Part shown: positions 48,936-60,142 of the stretch, piece by piece
Position numbering within the stretch: position 1 is the first letter of the stretch
How the letters are laid out: every line of letters begins with the position of its first letter
Source: Streptomyces orinoci
GTDB taxonomy: Bacteria; Actinomycetota; Actinomycetes; Streptomycetales; Streptomycetaceae
Length of the DNA stretch: 64,000 bases
Reading direction: 5' to 3'
Assembly (NCBI RefSeq): GCF_003121295.1
Contig: NZ_PHNC01000029.1
Span: 1 to 64,000 of the forward strand
Translations under genes and position numbers: made by a program
Notes under the pieces: generated by a model
Database searches by the model: none
Seen by the model: only the letters and a program-made list of their open reading frames with translations
What the model was told of the DNA's origin: nothing

Positions 48936-50105
48936 TCAGCTGTCATCCTCGTCGATCAGAAATCCCCGCATCGGCGAAGGCGCCTGCATCGGCTGCGGAC
49001 CCTGCGGCCGCACCGGTGCCATCGGCTGGGTCATCGCGGGCGACATCTGCTGCTGCCCGCCATACGACGGGTTGCCCGTGGACTGACCGTGACCGCCCAT
49101 GCTGTGCCCGCTCATTCCGGCACCGGCCGAGGCCATCGACCCGCTCATCGAGGGAGCCGGCGGCAGCGACGGGGCGTTGGAAGTACGCGGCGGGGCCAGC
49201 GAGTCATCCGCCTGGTTCTCCAGCTGGCGCAGCTGACTCTCCAGGTAGGACTTCAGGCGGGTGCGGTACTCGCGCTCAAAGCCGCGCAGGTCCTCGACCT
49301 TGCGCTCCAGCGTGGCGCGGGCGGACTCCAGCGAGCCCATGGCCACCCGGTGCTTCTCCTGCGCGTCCCGCTCCAGGGCGTCCGCCTTGGCACGGGCGTC
49401 CCGCTCCAGACCCTCGGCTCGGCTGCGCGCCTCGCCGACGATCTTGTTGGCCTCGGAACGGGCCTCCGCGATGGCCTGGTCCGCGGTCTGCTGAGCGAGC
49501 GACAGAACACGGGCCGCGCTGTCGCCACCCGGGCCCTGGCCCGGCTGCGGCAGCTGGGGGCCGCCCATCGGACCGCCCTGGCCCATCGGGCCACCCTGAC
49601 CCATCGGGCCGCCCTGGCCCATGGGACCACCCTGGCCCATCGGACCGCCCTGACCCATGGGACCGCCCATGGGCCCACCCATCGGACCGTTCTGGCCCAT
49701 GGGGTTCTGTCCCATCGGACCCGCGCCGTGCGGACCCTGGGGACCGTGGCCGTGTCCGCCCGGCCCGGCCGGCAGCTGCGGGGCACCGCCCGGCAACTGC
49801 GGCGGGCCGCCCATCTGCTGCTGGTTCGGCGGCACCGGCTGCGGGCCGGATATGGCGGCGGGCACCGGAGCACCGGGTCGCTGGTCCTGGGGCTCGGGCT
49901 TGCGCATTCCCTGCTGCTGGTTCTGCGCGGCGGCCCGCGTGGCGGCGGCCAGCTTGGCGCGCAGGTCCTCGTTCTCCCGCAGCAGCCGGGTCAGTTCGGC
50001 CTCGACCTCGTCGAGAAAGGCATCGACCTCGTCTTCGTCATAGCCTTCTCGCAGACGGACGGTCGTGAACTGCTTGTTCCGCACGTCCTCGGGGCTCAGC
50101 GGCAT
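48936..50105 (-). CDS. divIVA: DivIVA polar growth protein
   Basis: Essential coiled-coil scaffold that marks hyphal tips and directs apical growth in Streptomyces. The 389-residue product has the conserved membrane-targeting N-terminus (PLSPEDVRNKQFTTVRLREGYD, 2-23) and a first coiled coil to about 62. A Pro/Gln/Gly/Met-rich insert (about 65-195) contains at least five GPMGQG hexapeptide repeats. A second long coiled coil (about 200-300) and a Ser/Pro/Gln tail ending RGFLIDEDDS follow. It is the downstream end of the division cluster. Confidence 0.96.
   Translation of the reverse strand: MPLSPEDVRNKQFTTVRLREGYDEDEVDAFLDEVEAELTRLLRENEDLRAKLAAATRAAAQNQQQGMRKPEPQDQRPGAPVPAAISGPQPVPPNQQQMGGPPQLPGGAPQLPAGPGGHGHGPQGPHGAGPMGQNPMGQNGPMGGPMGGPMGQGGPMGQGGPMGQGGPMGQGGPMGQGGPMGGPQLPQPGQGPGGDSAARVLSLAQQTADQAIAEARSEANKIVGEARSRAEGLERDARAKADALERDAQEKHRVAMGSLESARATLERKVEDLRGFEREYRTRLKSYLESQLRQLENQADDSLAPPRTSNAPSLPPAPSMSGSMASAGAGMSGHSMGGHGQSTGNPSYGGQQQMSPAMTQPMAPVRPQGPQPMQAPSPMRGFLIDEDDS
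49561..49690 (-). repeat. 18-base tandem repeats in divIVA (GPMGQG)
   Basis: About six 18-base units encode GPMGQG or GPMGGP in a row. Units differ mainly at third positions (CCCATCGG or CCCATGGG), which argues for selection on the peptide rather than recent slippage. Confidence 0.85.
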
Positions 50106-50166
50106 CTCTTCTTCACCTCAACGTAGTCGTCGGCAATCGGCAAGACCGTATCGTTCACAGCCGCGT

Positions 50167-50451
50167 TCACAGCCGGCTCACGACGGTGATCAGGATGTAG
50201 ACGATGATCATCAGTACGAAGAAGGACAGGTCGAGCGCCACGCCCCCGAGACGCAGCGGCGGAATGAACCGCCGCAGAAGCTTGAGTGGCGGATCGGTGA
50301 CAGTGTAGGTGGCCTCAAGGATGACCACCATCGCCTTCCCGGGTTGCCACGAGCGGGCGAACTGGAAGACGTAATCCATCACCAATCGGAAGATAAGCAC
50401 GATCAGAAAGCAGTACAGCGCGATGTAGACCACCTGCTGTGCGATGCCCAT
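50167..50451 (-). CDS. YggT-family membrane protein
   Basis: Protein of 94 residues with two long hydrophobic segments (about 5-28 and 68-90). The middle loop contains PGKAMVVILEATYTVTDPPLKLLRRFIPP, the YggT signature region. The family recurs between sepF and divIVA in Gram-positive division clusters; a role in membrane organisation or division is suggested but unproven. It lies between sepF and divIVA on the same strand. ATG 50451 follows GGGGAGAGGGAAGCGCGGG, an ample ribosome site. Confidence 0.9.
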   Translation of the reverse strand: MGIAQQVVYIALYCFLIVLIFRLVMDYVFQFARSWQPGKAMVVILEATYTVTDPPLKLLRRFIPPLRLGGVALDLSFFVLMIIVYILITVVSRL

Positions 50452-50537
50452 CCCGCGCTTCCCTCTCCCCTTGCTCGTTCCCGAACTTCCCGGCCAATTC
50501 GGCCGTCGTCCAGCCGGTATTGCCCGATGGTGCGTCT

Positions 50538-51143
50538 CTAGCTCTGGTTGAAGAACCCGCCCTCCGCGATGCGGGCCTTGTCCTCCGCCGTGACATCGAC
50601 GTTAGCAGGAGACAGCAGGAACACCTTCTGCGTCACCCGTTCGATGCTGCCGTGCAGACCGAAGACCAACCCCGCCGCGAAGTCCACGAGTCGCTTCGCA
50701 TCGGTGTCGTCCATCTCCGTCAGATTCATGATCACGGGAGTGCCCTCACGGAAGTGTTCCCCGATGGTACGGGCCTCGTTGTAGGTCCGAGGGTGCAATG
50801 TCGTGATGCGGTAGGGCTCCCGCTCGGACACAACCTTGGGCATGATCACCGGTGCGTTCTTCTCCAGAGAGTGGCGTTCGGGTGTGATGGACGACACGGG
50901 GGCGATTCGGGCGGGTCGTCCGTTTTCCGCTGTGAGCGGAGTGGGTTCGCGCTGCGCCGGCGGCTGGGCGACTCGAACCGGTTCGTCCGGTTGCGTCTGT
51001 TGGGCCTGGTGCTGCTGCTGCCGCCGCCGGTCGGGCTCCGGCTCGGGCTCGAACTCGTCGTCGGGGTCGAACCCCCGGCCGTCGTACCCATCGTCCTCCA
51101 CGAGGCCGAGGTAGACCGCCATCTTGCGCATCGCGCCGGCCAT
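50538..51143 (-). CDS. sepF: SepF cell-division protein
   Basis: Membrane anchor and regulator of FtsZ. The 201-residue product begins with an amphipathic N-terminus ([17 protein letters not shown]), has an acidic Gln/Pro-rich linker (about 20-85) and a C-terminal SepF core (about 100-195) with [42 protein letters not shown] and [20 protein letters not shown] nine bases before ATG 51143 decides the start. It lies between yggS and yggT in the standard order. Confidence 0.95.
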   Translation of the reverse strand: MAGAMRKMAVYLGLVEDDGYDGRGFDPDDEFEPEPEPDRRRQQQHQAQQTQPDEPVRVAQPPAQREPTPLTAENGRPARIAPVSSITPERHSLEKNAPVIMPKVVSEREPYRITTLHPRTYNEARTIGEHFREGTPVIMNLTEMDDTDAKRLVDFAAGLVFGLHGSIERVTQKVFLLSPANVDVTAEDKARIAEGGFFNQS

Positions 51144-51262
51144 TCTCTGCGTCCTCCGCTCTGTGGTGGATCGGCTCCTCAGCGGCGCTGGATCCACGTG
51201 CCATGCCCGCCTTTTGACGGGAATGACCATATTTTGTTGCTGTGGTCCGACTCTTGGCGACG

Positions 51263-51982
51263 TTACCGGAGCCCGGGTCGGACTCCGAGTACCGCTGTGC
51301 CGACACGTACATGTGTCGCACCCGCCGCCACGGCGTCTTCGAGATCCGCGCTCATCCCTGCGGACACCATGTTCGCAGCCGGATGGGCCGCGTGCAGGTC
51401 CGTTGCGATTTCCCGCAGCCGCTCGAAAGCGGCCCGGGGACGGCCGGCGTACGGGCCCGCAAGCGGAGCCACCGTCATCAGTCCTGCCGGACGCAGCCCT
51501 TCCGCTTCGGCGATGGCATCGGCCAGTGCCGCCACCCCGTCCGGGGCGACCCCGCCACGGCCGGAGACCGCGCCCGACTCGGCGTCAAGTGCCACCTGGA
51601 TCAGACAGTCCAGCTCCCGCCCGGCCCGCACGGCCGCCGCCGAGAGGGCGGTGACCAGCCGGGTCCGGTCAATGGAGTGCACCACATCGGCGTACTTCAC
51701 CACCGAGCGCACCTTGTTTGTCTGCAATTGACCAACAAAGTGCCAAGTAAGCGGCAGATCCGCGCATTGGGCGGCCTTGGGCGCCGCGTCCTGGTCGCGG
51801 TTCTCCGCGACATGACGCACCCCCAGCTCCGCGAGGTGTCTGACGTCACTGGCGGGATAGGTCTTGGTGACCACGATCAGGGTCACTTCCTCGCGCTTGC
51901 GGCCCGCCGCCGCGCAGGCGGCGGCGATACGTTCCTCCACCTGGGCGAGGTTCTGTGCCAACTGGGTTCTGCGGTCCGTCAC
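51263..51982 (-). CDS. YggS/PLPBP pyridoxal phosphate homeostasis protein
   Basis: PLP-binding protein without known catalysis that keeps vitamin B6 and amino-acid pools in balance. The 239-residue TIM-barrel has the PLP lysine in [10 protein letters not shown] (about 39-48), [12 protein letters not shown] (about 81-92) and [27 protein letters not shown] near the end, where phosphate is bound. The GTG at 51982 overlaps the pgeF stop by four bases (GTGA). Confidence 0.93.
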   Translation of the reverse strand: MTDRRTQLAQNLAQVEERIAAACAAAGRKREEVTLIVVTKTYPASDVRHLAELGVRHVAENRDQDAAPKAAQCADLPLTWHFVGQLQTNKVRSVVKYADVVHSIDRTRLVTALSAAAVRAGRELDCLIQVALDAESGAVSGRGGVAPDGVAALADAIAEAEGLRPAGLMTVAPLAGPYAGRPRAAFERLREIATDLHAAHPAANMVSAGMSADLEDAVAAGATHVRVGTAVLGVRPGLR

Positions 51983-52740
51983 TGCCCGTCCAACCACACA
52001 TAGCCGGCGAGCCGTCCGGTCACATGCTCGCGCCGATAGGAGAAATGGTCCGCCGACTCCAGGGTGCAAACCTCCGACCGCCGGGCGTCGGTGACGCCCA
52101 TTCGGCCGAGCTGGGCGAGCACTCCGGCCGCCACGTCCACCGCCGGGGTGCCCTGCCGGGTGGTGGCCCAGGCCTCGGGCACCGCCTCGGCCACCTCGGC
52201 CCGCATGGCCTCGGGCACCTCGTAGCACAGGCCGCAGACCGAGGGGCCGGTCCGGACGAGCATCCGCTCCGGCCGGGCGCCCAGCCCGGTCATCGCCTCG
52301 ACCACCGCCGGGACCACCCCGGCCACCAGCCCGGGCCGGCCGGCATGCGCCGCCCCGGCGACTCCGGCCACCGGGTCGGCCAGCAGCACCGGGGTGCAGT
52401 CGGCGGTCAGCACCGCCAGGGCCAGTCCCCGGCGGGCCGTCACCACCGCGTCCACCGCGGGGATCTCGCCGGTCCGCCAGGGTCCGTCCACCACGGCGAC
52501 GTCCCGGCCGTGCACCTGGTTCATCCAGACGACCGCCGCCGGGTCGAGTCCCAGCGCGCGGGCCGCCCGCTCCCGGTTGGCGGTGACCGCCGCCGGGTCG
52601 TCGCCGACCGCGCCGCCCAGGTTGAGCTCCGCATACGGAGCGGCGCTCACTCCGCCCCACCGGTCGGTGAAGGCGAAGTGCGCGCCGCTCGCGTGTGCCG
52701 TACAGGGCTGAGGCTGCACTGTGTGCTGAGGGCCTATCAA
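51979..52740 (-). CDS. pgeF: YlmD/PgeF laccase-domain peptidoglycan editing factor
   Basis: Protein of 253 residues in the DUF152/YfiH family, whose members hydrolyse L-Ser-containing UDP-MurNAc precursors or oxidise phenols. His and Cys metal-site residues are seen in WMNQVHGRDVAVV, LTADCTPVLLADPVAGVAGAAHAGRPGL and TGPSVCGLCYEV. The start is TTG at 52740, which places it 12 bases after ftsZ; GTG 52719 is an alternative. It is coupled to yggS by a 4-base overlap. The location suggests wall-quality control, but that is inference. Confidence 0.88.
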   Translation of the reverse strand: MIGPQHTVQPQPCTAHASGAHFAFTDRWGGVSAAPYAELNLGGAVGDDPAAVTANRERAARALGLDPAAVVWMNQVHGRDVAVVDGPWRTGEIPAVDAVVTARRGLALAVLTADCTPVLLADPVAGVAGAAHAGRPGLVAGVVPAVVEAMTGLGARPERMLVRTGPSVCGLCYEVPEAMRAEVAEAVPEAWATTRQGTPAVDVAAGVLAQLGRMGVTDARRSEVCTLESADHFSYRREHVTGRLAGYVWLDGQ

Positions 52741-52752
52741 GGTGTGTGCCGC

Positions 52753-53985
<1,233 letters not shown>

Positions 53986-54045
53986 GTCGAAGGCCTCTCG
54001 CCTCGAGTTACGTATGCCTGGGGGACGGTTCCCAATGCCAACCCG

Positions 54046-54070
54046 AACCCTAACGTTGAAGTTTAGGGTT
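54046..54070 (-). promoter_or_regulatory. inverted repeat AACCCTAA/TTAGGGTT in the ftsZ promoter region
   Basis: Eight-base perfect arms around a 9-base spacer, A/T-rich for this genome, 61 bases before the ftsZ GTG. It lies where developmental ftsZ promoters are known in Streptomyces. It could be an operator or the 5' hairpin of a leader. Confidence 0.5.
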
Positions 54071-54074
54071 ACTC

Positions 54075-54109
54075 GTGTCACTGTTCCCTGGGTTCTCGGG
54101 ACAGGACAC
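54075..54109 (-). promoter_or_regulatory. two GACAC (WhiA-type) motifs upstream of ftsZ
   Basis: GACAC occurs at 54105-54109 (plus) and 54079-54075 (minus). WhiA, which with WhiB activates ftsZ and ftsW at sporulation in Streptomyces, is reported to recognise GACAC. A 5-mer alone is weak evidence, but location and pairing make it plausible. Confidence 0.4.
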
Positions 54110-54126
54110 TAAGTCGGCAAGTGGTG

Positions 54127-54188
54127 CGTGTTCAACGAACACGCCGAACCTCCCGTTTTTCTTTTCACCCTATGTGATCACCCATAGG
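54127..54188. promoter_or_regulatory. two palindromes in the ftsZ-ftsQ gap
   Basis: CGTGTTC-AAC-GAACACG (54127-54143) is a perfect 7-base-arm repeat. GTGATCAC (54174-54181) is nested in CCTATG-N8-CATAGG (54169-54188) and resembles the early AGTGA(n)TCACC description of BldD sites. BldD is a known ftsZ repressor. Neither assignment is certain. Confidence 0.45.
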
Positions 54189-54225
54189 CGTAGCCAACCA
54201 GGGTGCTGGCAGAGCCGACCGGTCG

Positions 54226-55092
54226 TCAACTCCCTGACGCCGCCGGGGCACTCGGAGCGCTGACATTGAAGTGCTTCGCCGAGGGCGCCGCCTTCATCAG
54301 TGCGGTGAGCGTACGGGCCTTCGCCTCCCCCCGCTCACCGCTCCCCCACACGACGGTCCGACCGCCCGTCAGTTCCACGGTGATGGAGTCGTACGAGCGT
54401 ACGCGAACGGCCACGGTGTCCTGGCGCACGGCGGCCGGCAGGTCGTTGGCGACCCGGACGCCCTCCCGCTCCAGGCGCTGGGTGCCGAAGCGGTGGTTGC
54501 TGGCGGTGGCGGCCTCGTCGGAGGTCTCCAGGGTCAGCCGGGGCACCCGGTCCGGGGCCCGGTCCACTGTGGCGAACCGCACGCCCATACCGTCGATTTC
54601 AATAAATTTCCCGTCCTTCTCCAGGACGGCTTTCGGTCGGCGTTCGGTCACTTTGAGGCTGATGGTGTGCGGCCAGGAGCGGCTGGCCTCCACCGACGCC
54701 ACCCGGGGCAGCCGGTCGCGCAGCCGGGCCTCGACGGCGTCGGTGTCCACCGAGATCAGCGGGTCGCCCAGCGGGACCGCGGCCGCGGCGCGGACCTCGG
54801 CGGGCGTCAGCACGGTGGTGCCGGTGACCTCCACACGAGTGGCCCGCAGCAGGCCGGATCCGTACAGCGCCCAGGTGACCCCGGCGCCCAGCAGGGCGAC
54901 GGCGGCGCCGCAGAGGATCAGCCGCCGGCCATGGGTGAGCCGGCGGCGCAGGGCGCCGAGGCCACGGGCGGCCGCCGGTTTCCGGGGGCCCTTGGCGGAC
55001 TTGGGCGGCCGGGAGGGGCCGGGCGCCGACGATTTCGGCTTCGGTTTACGGCTTTTGTCGCCACCGCGCCGGGCGGTCGTCGGTCCGGCCAC
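54226..55092 (-). CDS. ftsQ: FtsQ/DivIB division protein
   Basis: Bitopic divisome protein of 288 residues. A basic, Pro-rich cytoplasmic tail (1-55) precedes one membrane helix (57-77), a POTRA domain (about 82-150, beginning ATRVEVTGTTVLTPAEV) and a beta domain with WPHTISLKVTERRPKAVL. AGGAGG nine bases before GTG 55092 supports the start. It is between murG and ftsZ. The 240-base gap after it lets ftsZ be driven separately. Confidence 0.94.
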   Translation of the reverse strand: MAGPTTARRGGDKSRKPKPKSSAPGPSRPPKSAKGPRKPAAARGLGALRRRLTHGRRLILCGAAVALLGAGVTWALYGSGLLRATRVEVTGTTVLTPAEVRAAAAVPLGDPLISVDTDAVEARLRDRLPRVASVEASRSWPHTISLKVTERRPKAVLEKDGKFIEIDGMGVRFATVDRAPDRVPRLTLETSDEAATASNHRFGTQRLEREGVRVANDLPAAVRQDTVAVRVRSYDSITVELTGGRTVVWGSGERGEAKARTLTALMKAAPSAKHFNVSAPSAPAASGS

Positions 55093-55118
55093 GCTCCCAG
55101 CCTCCTGCCTGCGGCGCT

Positions 55119-56210
55119 TCAGCCCCTGCGCGCCGCGATCGCCTCGTACACCATGCCGACCAGCAGCTCGTCGGCGTCACGGCGGCCGAACTCGGCGGCC
55201 GCACGGGACATTTCGTACAGCTTGTGCGGGTCGGCGAGCACCGGAAGCACATGGTTCTGCACCCAGGCGGGGCTCAGCTCGGCGTCATCGACCAGCAGGC
55301 CGCCGCCGGCCTTGACCACCGGCTGGGCGTTGAGCCGCTGTTCGCCGTTGCCGATCGGCAGCGGGACATAGGCGGCGGGCAGCCCGACGGCGGACAGTTC
55401 GGCGACGGTCATCGCGCCGGCCCGGCAGAGCATCATGTCCGCCGCGGCATAGGCGAGATCCATACGGTCCACATACGATACCGGGATGTAAGGCGGCATT
55501 CCGGGCATGTTGTCGACATGCGGCAGTTCGTTCTTGGGACCGACCGCGTGCAGGATCTGGACGCCCGAGCGCTGGAGCACCGGGGCCACGGTCTGGACGA
55601 CCTCGTTCAGCCTGCGGGCGCCCTGCGAGCCGCCGGAGACCAGCAGGGTGGGCAGGTTGGGGTCCAGCCCGAAGGCCGCGCGGGCCTCGAAGCGCAGGGC
55701 CACCCGGTCCAGGGTGGCGATGGAGCGGCGCAGCGGGATGCCGACATAGCGGGCGTTGCGCAGCTTGCTGTCCGGGGTGGACACGGCCACCGCGGAGGCG
55801 TACCGCGAGCCGATCTTGTTGGCCAGTCCGGGGCGGGCGTTGGCCTCGTGCACGACGATCGGCACACCGAGCCGCTTGGCGGCCAGATAGCCGGGCAGGG
55901 CCACATAGCCGCCGAAGCCGACCACGCAGTCCGCCTTGGTGCGCTCCAGGATCTGCTCGGCCGCCTTGATGGTGCCGCGCAGCCGTCCCGGGACGGTGAT
56001 CAGCTCCGGGGTGGGCTTGCGTGGCAGCGGTACGGCGGGGATCAGCCCCAGCTCATAGCCCCGCTCGGGCACCAGCCGGGTCTCCAGGCCCCGCTCCGTG
56101 CCGAGCGCCGTGATCCCCACGGTCGGATCCTGCCTGCGCAGGGCGTCCGCGAGGGCGAGCGCGGGCTCGATGTGGCCGGCGGTCCCCCCGCCGGCGAGTA
56201 CGACATGCAC
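55119..56210 (-). CDS. murG: MurG UDP-GlcNAc:lipid I glycosyltransferase
   Basis: Adds GlcNAc to lipid I to make lipid II on the inner membrane face. The 363-residue GT-B enzyme has GGGTAGH (7-13), [33 protein letters not shown] and the donor-binding [25 protein letters not shown] 56210 is six bases after ftsW. The gene order ftsW-murG-ftsQ is standard. Confidence 0.97.
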   Translation of the reverse strand: MHVVLAGGGTAGHIEPALALADALRRQDPTVGITALGTERGLETRLVPERGYELGLIPAVPLPRKPTPELITVPGRLRGTIKAAEQILERTKADCVVGFGGYVALPGYLAAKRLGVPIVVHEANARPGLANKIGSRYASAVAVSTPDSKLRNARYVGIPLRRSIATLDRVALRFEARAAFGLDPNLPTLLVSGGSQGARRLNEVVQTVAPVLQRSGVQILHAVGPKNELPHVDNMPGMPPYIPVSYVDRMDLAYAAADMMLCRAGAMTVAELSAVGLPAAYVPLPIGNGEQRLNAQPVVKAGGGLLVDDAELSPAWVQNHVLPVLADPHKLYEMSRAAAEFGRRDADELLVGMVYEAIAARRG

Positions 56211-56216
56211 CGAAAT

Positions 56217-57587
56217 TCACCGCTCTCCGGACGGCCGCTTCTTGACGCGCCGTCTCATCGTCTTCCATCTCACCCCAGGCTGCCGCATGGCCAGCGCCGC
56301 CCGTGCACCGGGTTCGTCGCGTGCGAAGGCGATCAGCAGCCCGATGGCGAACATGGCAGGCAGCAGGGCGGAACCTCCGTAGGAGAACAGCGGGAGCGGC
56401 ACCCCGGCGATCGGCAGCAGGCCGAGCACCGCACCGATGTTGACCACGGCCTGGGCCGTGATCCAGGTGGTCACCGCACCCGCGGCGTATCTCACGAAGG
56501 GTTCCTCCGTGCGTCCGGCCACGCGGATACCCGCATAGCCTAGAGCCGCGAAGAGGGCGAGCACCGACAGCGTCCCCGCCAGCCCCAGTTCCTCGCCGGT
56601 GATGGCAAAGATGAAGTCGGTATGGGGCTCGGGCAGTTCGCCCCATTTCTCCACACTGGCACCGAGGCCGGCGCCGAACCAGCCGCCGTTGGCCAGCGCA
56701 TAGATGCCGTGTACGGCCTGCCAGCACTGGTCGTTGGGGCCGGGGTCGGTGGCGCCGATGCAGGCCAGCCGGGACATCCGGTTGGCGCTGGTCTTGATGA
56801 ACAGGGCGGCCAGCGCCACGGTGACGCCGAACACCCCGGAGAACAGCCGGGTGGGCGCCCCCGCCACCCACAGCAGCCCCAGCAGCACCGTGGTGAGGAC
56901 CACCGTGGTGCCCATGTCGCCGCCCAGCATGATCAGGCCGAGCAGCACAAAGGTGACCGGGACCAGCGGCACCAGCAGGTGCTTCCACTGGTTGAGCAGT
57001 TTCTTGGACTGTTTGCGGGCCAGCAGGTCCGAACCCCAGAGCACCAGGGCCAGCTTGGCGAACTCGCTGGGCTGGGCCTGGAAGGGGCCGCCGAGCGAGA
57101 TCCAGTTGGTGTTGCCGTTGATGGTCTCGCCGATGCCCGGCACCTGGACCAGGACCAGCAGGACCGTCGAGCAGGCCAGCAGCGGGTAGGCCAGCGCCCG
57201 CAGGATACGGACCGGGGTACGGGCCGCCACCAGCAGCAGTACGGAGCCGATGGCGGCCGCCAGCAGCTGTTTGCGGAAGAAGTAGGTGGGGGCCAGGCCG
57301 GACTGCAGGGCCTTGATCTGGGAGGCCGAGTAGACCATCACCAGGCCCAGCGCGGTCAGCAGCAGCGAGCCGCCGAGCAGCAGATAGTAGGCGGTCAGCG
57401 GCCGGTCCCAGGCCTTCCTGGCGCGCCGTACCAGGGTCTGCAGCCCGCCCCATACGGTGCCCCGGCCGGGCGGCCGGGAGCCGGCGCCGCCGCCGCGCGG
57501 GCGGGGGGCACGGACCGGACGGGCACCGGCCGGGGTGCCGCGCCAGGCGATCCCGGGCTGGATCCCGGCACTGTGGTGGGCCTGCAT
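56217..57587 (-). CDS. ftsW: FtsW lipid II polymerase (SEDS family)
   Basis: Septal peptidoglycan glycosyltransferase that works with FtsI. The 456-residue protein has an extended Pro/Gly/Arg-rich N-terminal tail (about 1-55), ten membrane segments, and SEDS motifs NWISLGGPFQAQPSEFAKLAL, GTTVVLTTV, TDFIFAITGEELGLAG and SYGGSALL. The basic C-terminal tail is RRRVKKRPSGER. It is 54 bases after murD. Confidence 0.96.
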   Translation of the reverse strand: MQAHHSAGIQPGIAWRGTPAGARPVRAPRPRGGGAGSRPPGRGTVWGGLQTLVRRARKAWDRPLTAYYLLLGGSLLLTALGLVMVYSASQIKALQSGLAPTYFFRKQLLAAAIGSVLLLVAARTPVRILRALAYPLLACSTVLLVLVQVPGIGETINGNTNWISLGGPFQAQPSEFAKLALVLWGSDLLARKQSKKLLNQWKHLLVPLVPVTFVLLGLIMLGGDMGTTVVLTTVLLGLLWVAGAPTRLFSGVFGVTVALAALFIKTSANRMSRLACIGATDPGPNDQCWQAVHGIYALANGGWFGAGLGASVEKWGELPEPHTDFIFAITGEELGLAGTLSVLALFAALGYAGIRVAGRTEEPFVRYAAGAVTTWITAQAVVNIGAVLGLLPIAGVPLPLFSYGGSALLPAMFAIGLLIAFARDEPGARAALAMRQPGVRWKTMRRRVKKRPSGER

Positions 57588-57641
57588 GGTCCCCTCCGCT
57601 GGTGTCCCGCGCCGCAGGCCCGCGGCGCGGGGACCATGCGG

Positions 57642-59096
57642 CTACTGCTGAGCGCCGCGGCCGGAGGGCAGCTCCCGGACCGCTCGGGCGAAGGACTCGC
57701 CGCGCTCCTGGTAGTTGGTGAACATGTCCATCGAGGCACACGCCGGAGCCAGGAGGACGGTGTCCCCCGGACCGGCGAGCCGTGCCGCCTCCCGGACGGC
57801 CGCGGCCATCGCCCCAGTGTCGGTCCGGTCGAGGTCCACCACCGGCACATCGGGGGCGTGTCGCGCCAGCGCCTCCCTGATCAGCGCCCGGTCGGCGCCG
57901 ATCAGCACGACGCCGCGCAGCCGCCCGGCGGCGGCGGTCGCCAGCTCGTCGAAGGTGGCACCCTTGGCCAGGCCGCCGGCGATCCAGACGATGGAGTCAT
58001 AGGCGGCCAGCGAGGCCTCGGCGGCGTGGGTGTTGGTGGCCTTGGAGTCGTCCACATAGGCCACGCCGGCCACATCCGCGACATGGGCGATGCGGTGGGC
58101 GTCGGGCCGGAAGGAGCGCAGTCCGTCGCGTACCGCCCTGGGTTCCACGCCGAAGGCGCGGGCCAGGGCGGCGGCGGCCAGGGCGTTGGCGATGTTGTGC
58201 GGTGCCGCCTTTCCCGACTGGGGGGCGATGTCCGAGACCTCGGCCAGCTCCTGGGCGTTGCGCTGCCGGTCGGCGACAAAGGCCCGGTCCACCAGGATGC
58301 CGTCCACCACGCCGAGTTCGGAGAGCCGGGGCGGCCCCAGGGTGAAGCCGATGGCCCGGCAGCCCTCCTCCACATCGGCCTGCTCCACCAGGCGCTCGGT
58401 GGCCGGGTCGGCCGCGTTGTAGACGCAGGCCACCTTGTTGCCCTGGTAGATCCGGCCCTTGTCGGCGGCGTACGCCTTCATCGAGCCATGCCAGTCCAGG
58501 TGGTCCGGGGCCAGGTTGAGCACCGCGGCCGAGTGGGCGCGCAGCGAGGGCGCCCAGTGCAGCTGGTAACTGGAGAGCTCCACGGCCAGCACGTCATAGG
58601 GCTCCTGGCAGAGCACCACATCGATGATGGGGGTGCCGATGTTGCCGACGGCGGCGGTGCGCAGTCCGGCGGCCTCCAGGATGGCGGCCAGCATCCGCAC
58701 GGTGGTGGTCTTGCCGTTGGTGCCGGTGACGGCCAGCCAGGGGGGTGCCCCCTCGCCGCGCAGCCGCCAGGCGATCTCCACATCGCCCACCACGTCCACC
58801 CCGGCCTCGGCGGCGGCCGCGAACAGCGGGCTGTCGGGGCGCCAGCCGGGCGAGGTGACGATCAGTTCGGTGTCCTCGGGGAGGGTTTCCGCGTCTCCCA
58901 GGCGAACGGTGATGCCCTCGGCCTGGAGCCGCTCGGCGCGCTCGCGCAGGGCCGGGCCGTCGCCGCCGTCCACCACGGTGACGCGGGCGCCCAGGCCGGC
59001 CAGGGCGCGGGCGGCGCTGATGCCGCTCACGCCGAGGCCGGCGACGGTGATCCGCTGGTCGGTGAAGTCGCTGAGGGTCACTTGATGGCCAGCCAT
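57642..59096 (-). CDS. murD: UDP-N-acetylmuramoylalanine--D-glutamate ligase
   Basis: Adds D-Glu to UDP-MurNAc-L-Ala with ATP. The 484-residue Mur ligase has the Rossmann-type start [19 protein letters not shown]-loop [11 protein letters not shown] (about 121-131), and [15 protein letters not shown] with C-terminal domain [16 protein letters not shown] 59096 is used, overlapping mraY by 19 bases; GTG 59081 would give the 4-base GTGA overlap and a product five residues shorter. Confidence 0.96.
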   Translation of the reverse strand: MAGHQVTLSDFTDQRITVAGLGVSGISAARALAGLGARVTVVDGGDGPALRERAERLQAEGITVRLGDAETLPEDTELIVTSPGWRPDSPLFAAAAEAGVDVVGDVEIAWRLRGEGAPPWLAVTGTNGKTTTVRMLAAILEAAGLRTAAVGNIGTPIIDVVLCQEPYDVLAVELSSYQLHWAPSLRAHSAAVLNLAPDHLDWHGSMKAYAADKGRIYQGNKVACVYNAADPATERLVEQADVEEGCRAIGFTLGPPRLSELGVVDGILVDRAFVADRQRNAQELAEVSDIAPQSGKAAPHNIANALAAAALARAFGVEPRAVRDGLRSFRPDAHRIAHVADVAGVAYVDDSKATNTHAAEASLAAYDSIVWIAGGLAKGATFDELATAAAGRLRGVVLIGADRALIREALARHAPDVPVVDLDRTDTGAMAAAVREAARLAGPGDTVLLAPACASMDMFTNYQERGESFARAVRELPSGRGAQQ

Positions 59097-60142
59097 CCGG
59101 CGTAGAAGATGCCCAGGCCGACGGCCACGCACAGGCCCTGGATGATCCAGAACCGGACCACCACAAGGACCTCGCTCCACCCCTTGAGTTCGAAGTGGTG
59201 CTGGAGCGGGGCCATCCGGAAGACCCGCTTACGGGTCAGCCGGAAGGAGCCGACCTGGATGACCACGGACATGGTGATCAGCACGAACAGGCCGCCCAGC
59301 AGGGCCAGCAGCAGCTCGGTGCGGGAGCAGATGGCCAGGCCGGCCAGGGCGCCGCCCAGGGCCAGCGAGCCGGTGTCGCCCATGAAGATCTTGGCGGGTG
59401 AGGTGTTCCACCACAGGAAGCCGAAGCAGGAGCCCATCAGGGCGGAGGCCACCACGGCCAGGTCGAGCGGGTCGCGTACCTCGTAACAGCCGGCGCCGGC
59501 GGTCAGCGAGTTGCCGCACCACTGGCCGTGCTGCCAGGTGCCGATGAAGACATAGGCGCCGAAGACCATCACCGAGGCGCCGGTGGCCAGGCCGTCCAGG
59601 CCGTCGGTGAGGTTAACGCCGTTGGACATGGCCAGGATCATGAACAGCGCCCAGACCACGAAGATCACCGGGCCGACCGACCAGCCGAAGTCCTGGGTGA
59701 AGGAGAGCCTGGTGGAGGCCGGGGTCTGGCCCCGGGTGTCGGCGAACTGCAGGGCCAGCACCGCAAAGGCGATGCCGACGATCAGCTGTCCGGCCATCTT
59801 GGCCTTGGCGCGCAGGCCCAGGCTCCGCTGCTTGACGATCTTGATGTAGTCGTCCAGGAAGCCCACCAGGCCCATGCCCGCGGTCAGGAACAGCACCAGC
59901 AGGCCTGAGGTGGTGGGCGCCTTGCTGGTGATCACCTTGGTGACGGCATAGGCGATCAGGGTGGCCAGGATGAAGGCGATGCCGCCCATGGTGGGCGTGC
60001 CCTTCTTGCTGCCGTGGGTGCGCGGGCCGTCGTCGCGGATGAACTGACCGTAGCCCTTGCGGGCCAGGAACTTGATCAACAGCGGGGTGCCGATCAGGGT
60101 CAGGAACAGACCGATGACACCCGCGAAGAGGATCTGGTTCAT
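59078..60142 (-). CDS. mraY: phospho-N-acetylmuramoyl-pentapeptide transferase
   Basis: Transfers phospho-MurNAc-pentapeptide to undecaprenyl phosphate, forming lipid I. The 354-residue protein has ten membrane segments and the catalytic Asp motifs [12 protein letters not shown] and [13 protein letters not shown], and the [14 protein letters not shown] loop near the end. The ATG at 60142 overlaps the murF stop by four bases, and its end overlaps murD. Confidence 0.97.
   Translation of the reverse strand: MNQILFAGVIGLFLTLIGTPLLIKFLARKGYGQFIRDDGPRTHGSKKGTPTMGGIAFILATLIAYAVTKVITSKAPTTSGLLVLFLTAGMGLVGFLDDYIKIVKQRSLGLRAKAKMAGQLIVGIAFAVLALQFADTRGQTPASTRLSFTQDFGWSVGPVIFVVWALFMILAMSNGVNLTDGLDGLATGASVMVFGAYVFIGTWQHGQWCGNSLTAGAGCYEVRDPLDLAVVASALMGSCFGFLWWNTSPAKIFMGDTGSLALGGALAGLAICSRTELLLALLGGLFVLITMSVVIQVGSFRLTRKRVFRMAPLQHHFELKGWSEVLVVVRFWIIQGLCVAVGLGIFYAGWLAIK

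Noticed and set aside
50153..50176. Direct repeat of GTTCACAGCCG at the yggT stop
   Set aside because: Two copies 12 bases apart look like PHO half-sites, but they lie at the end of a gene with no phosphate link; probably chance.
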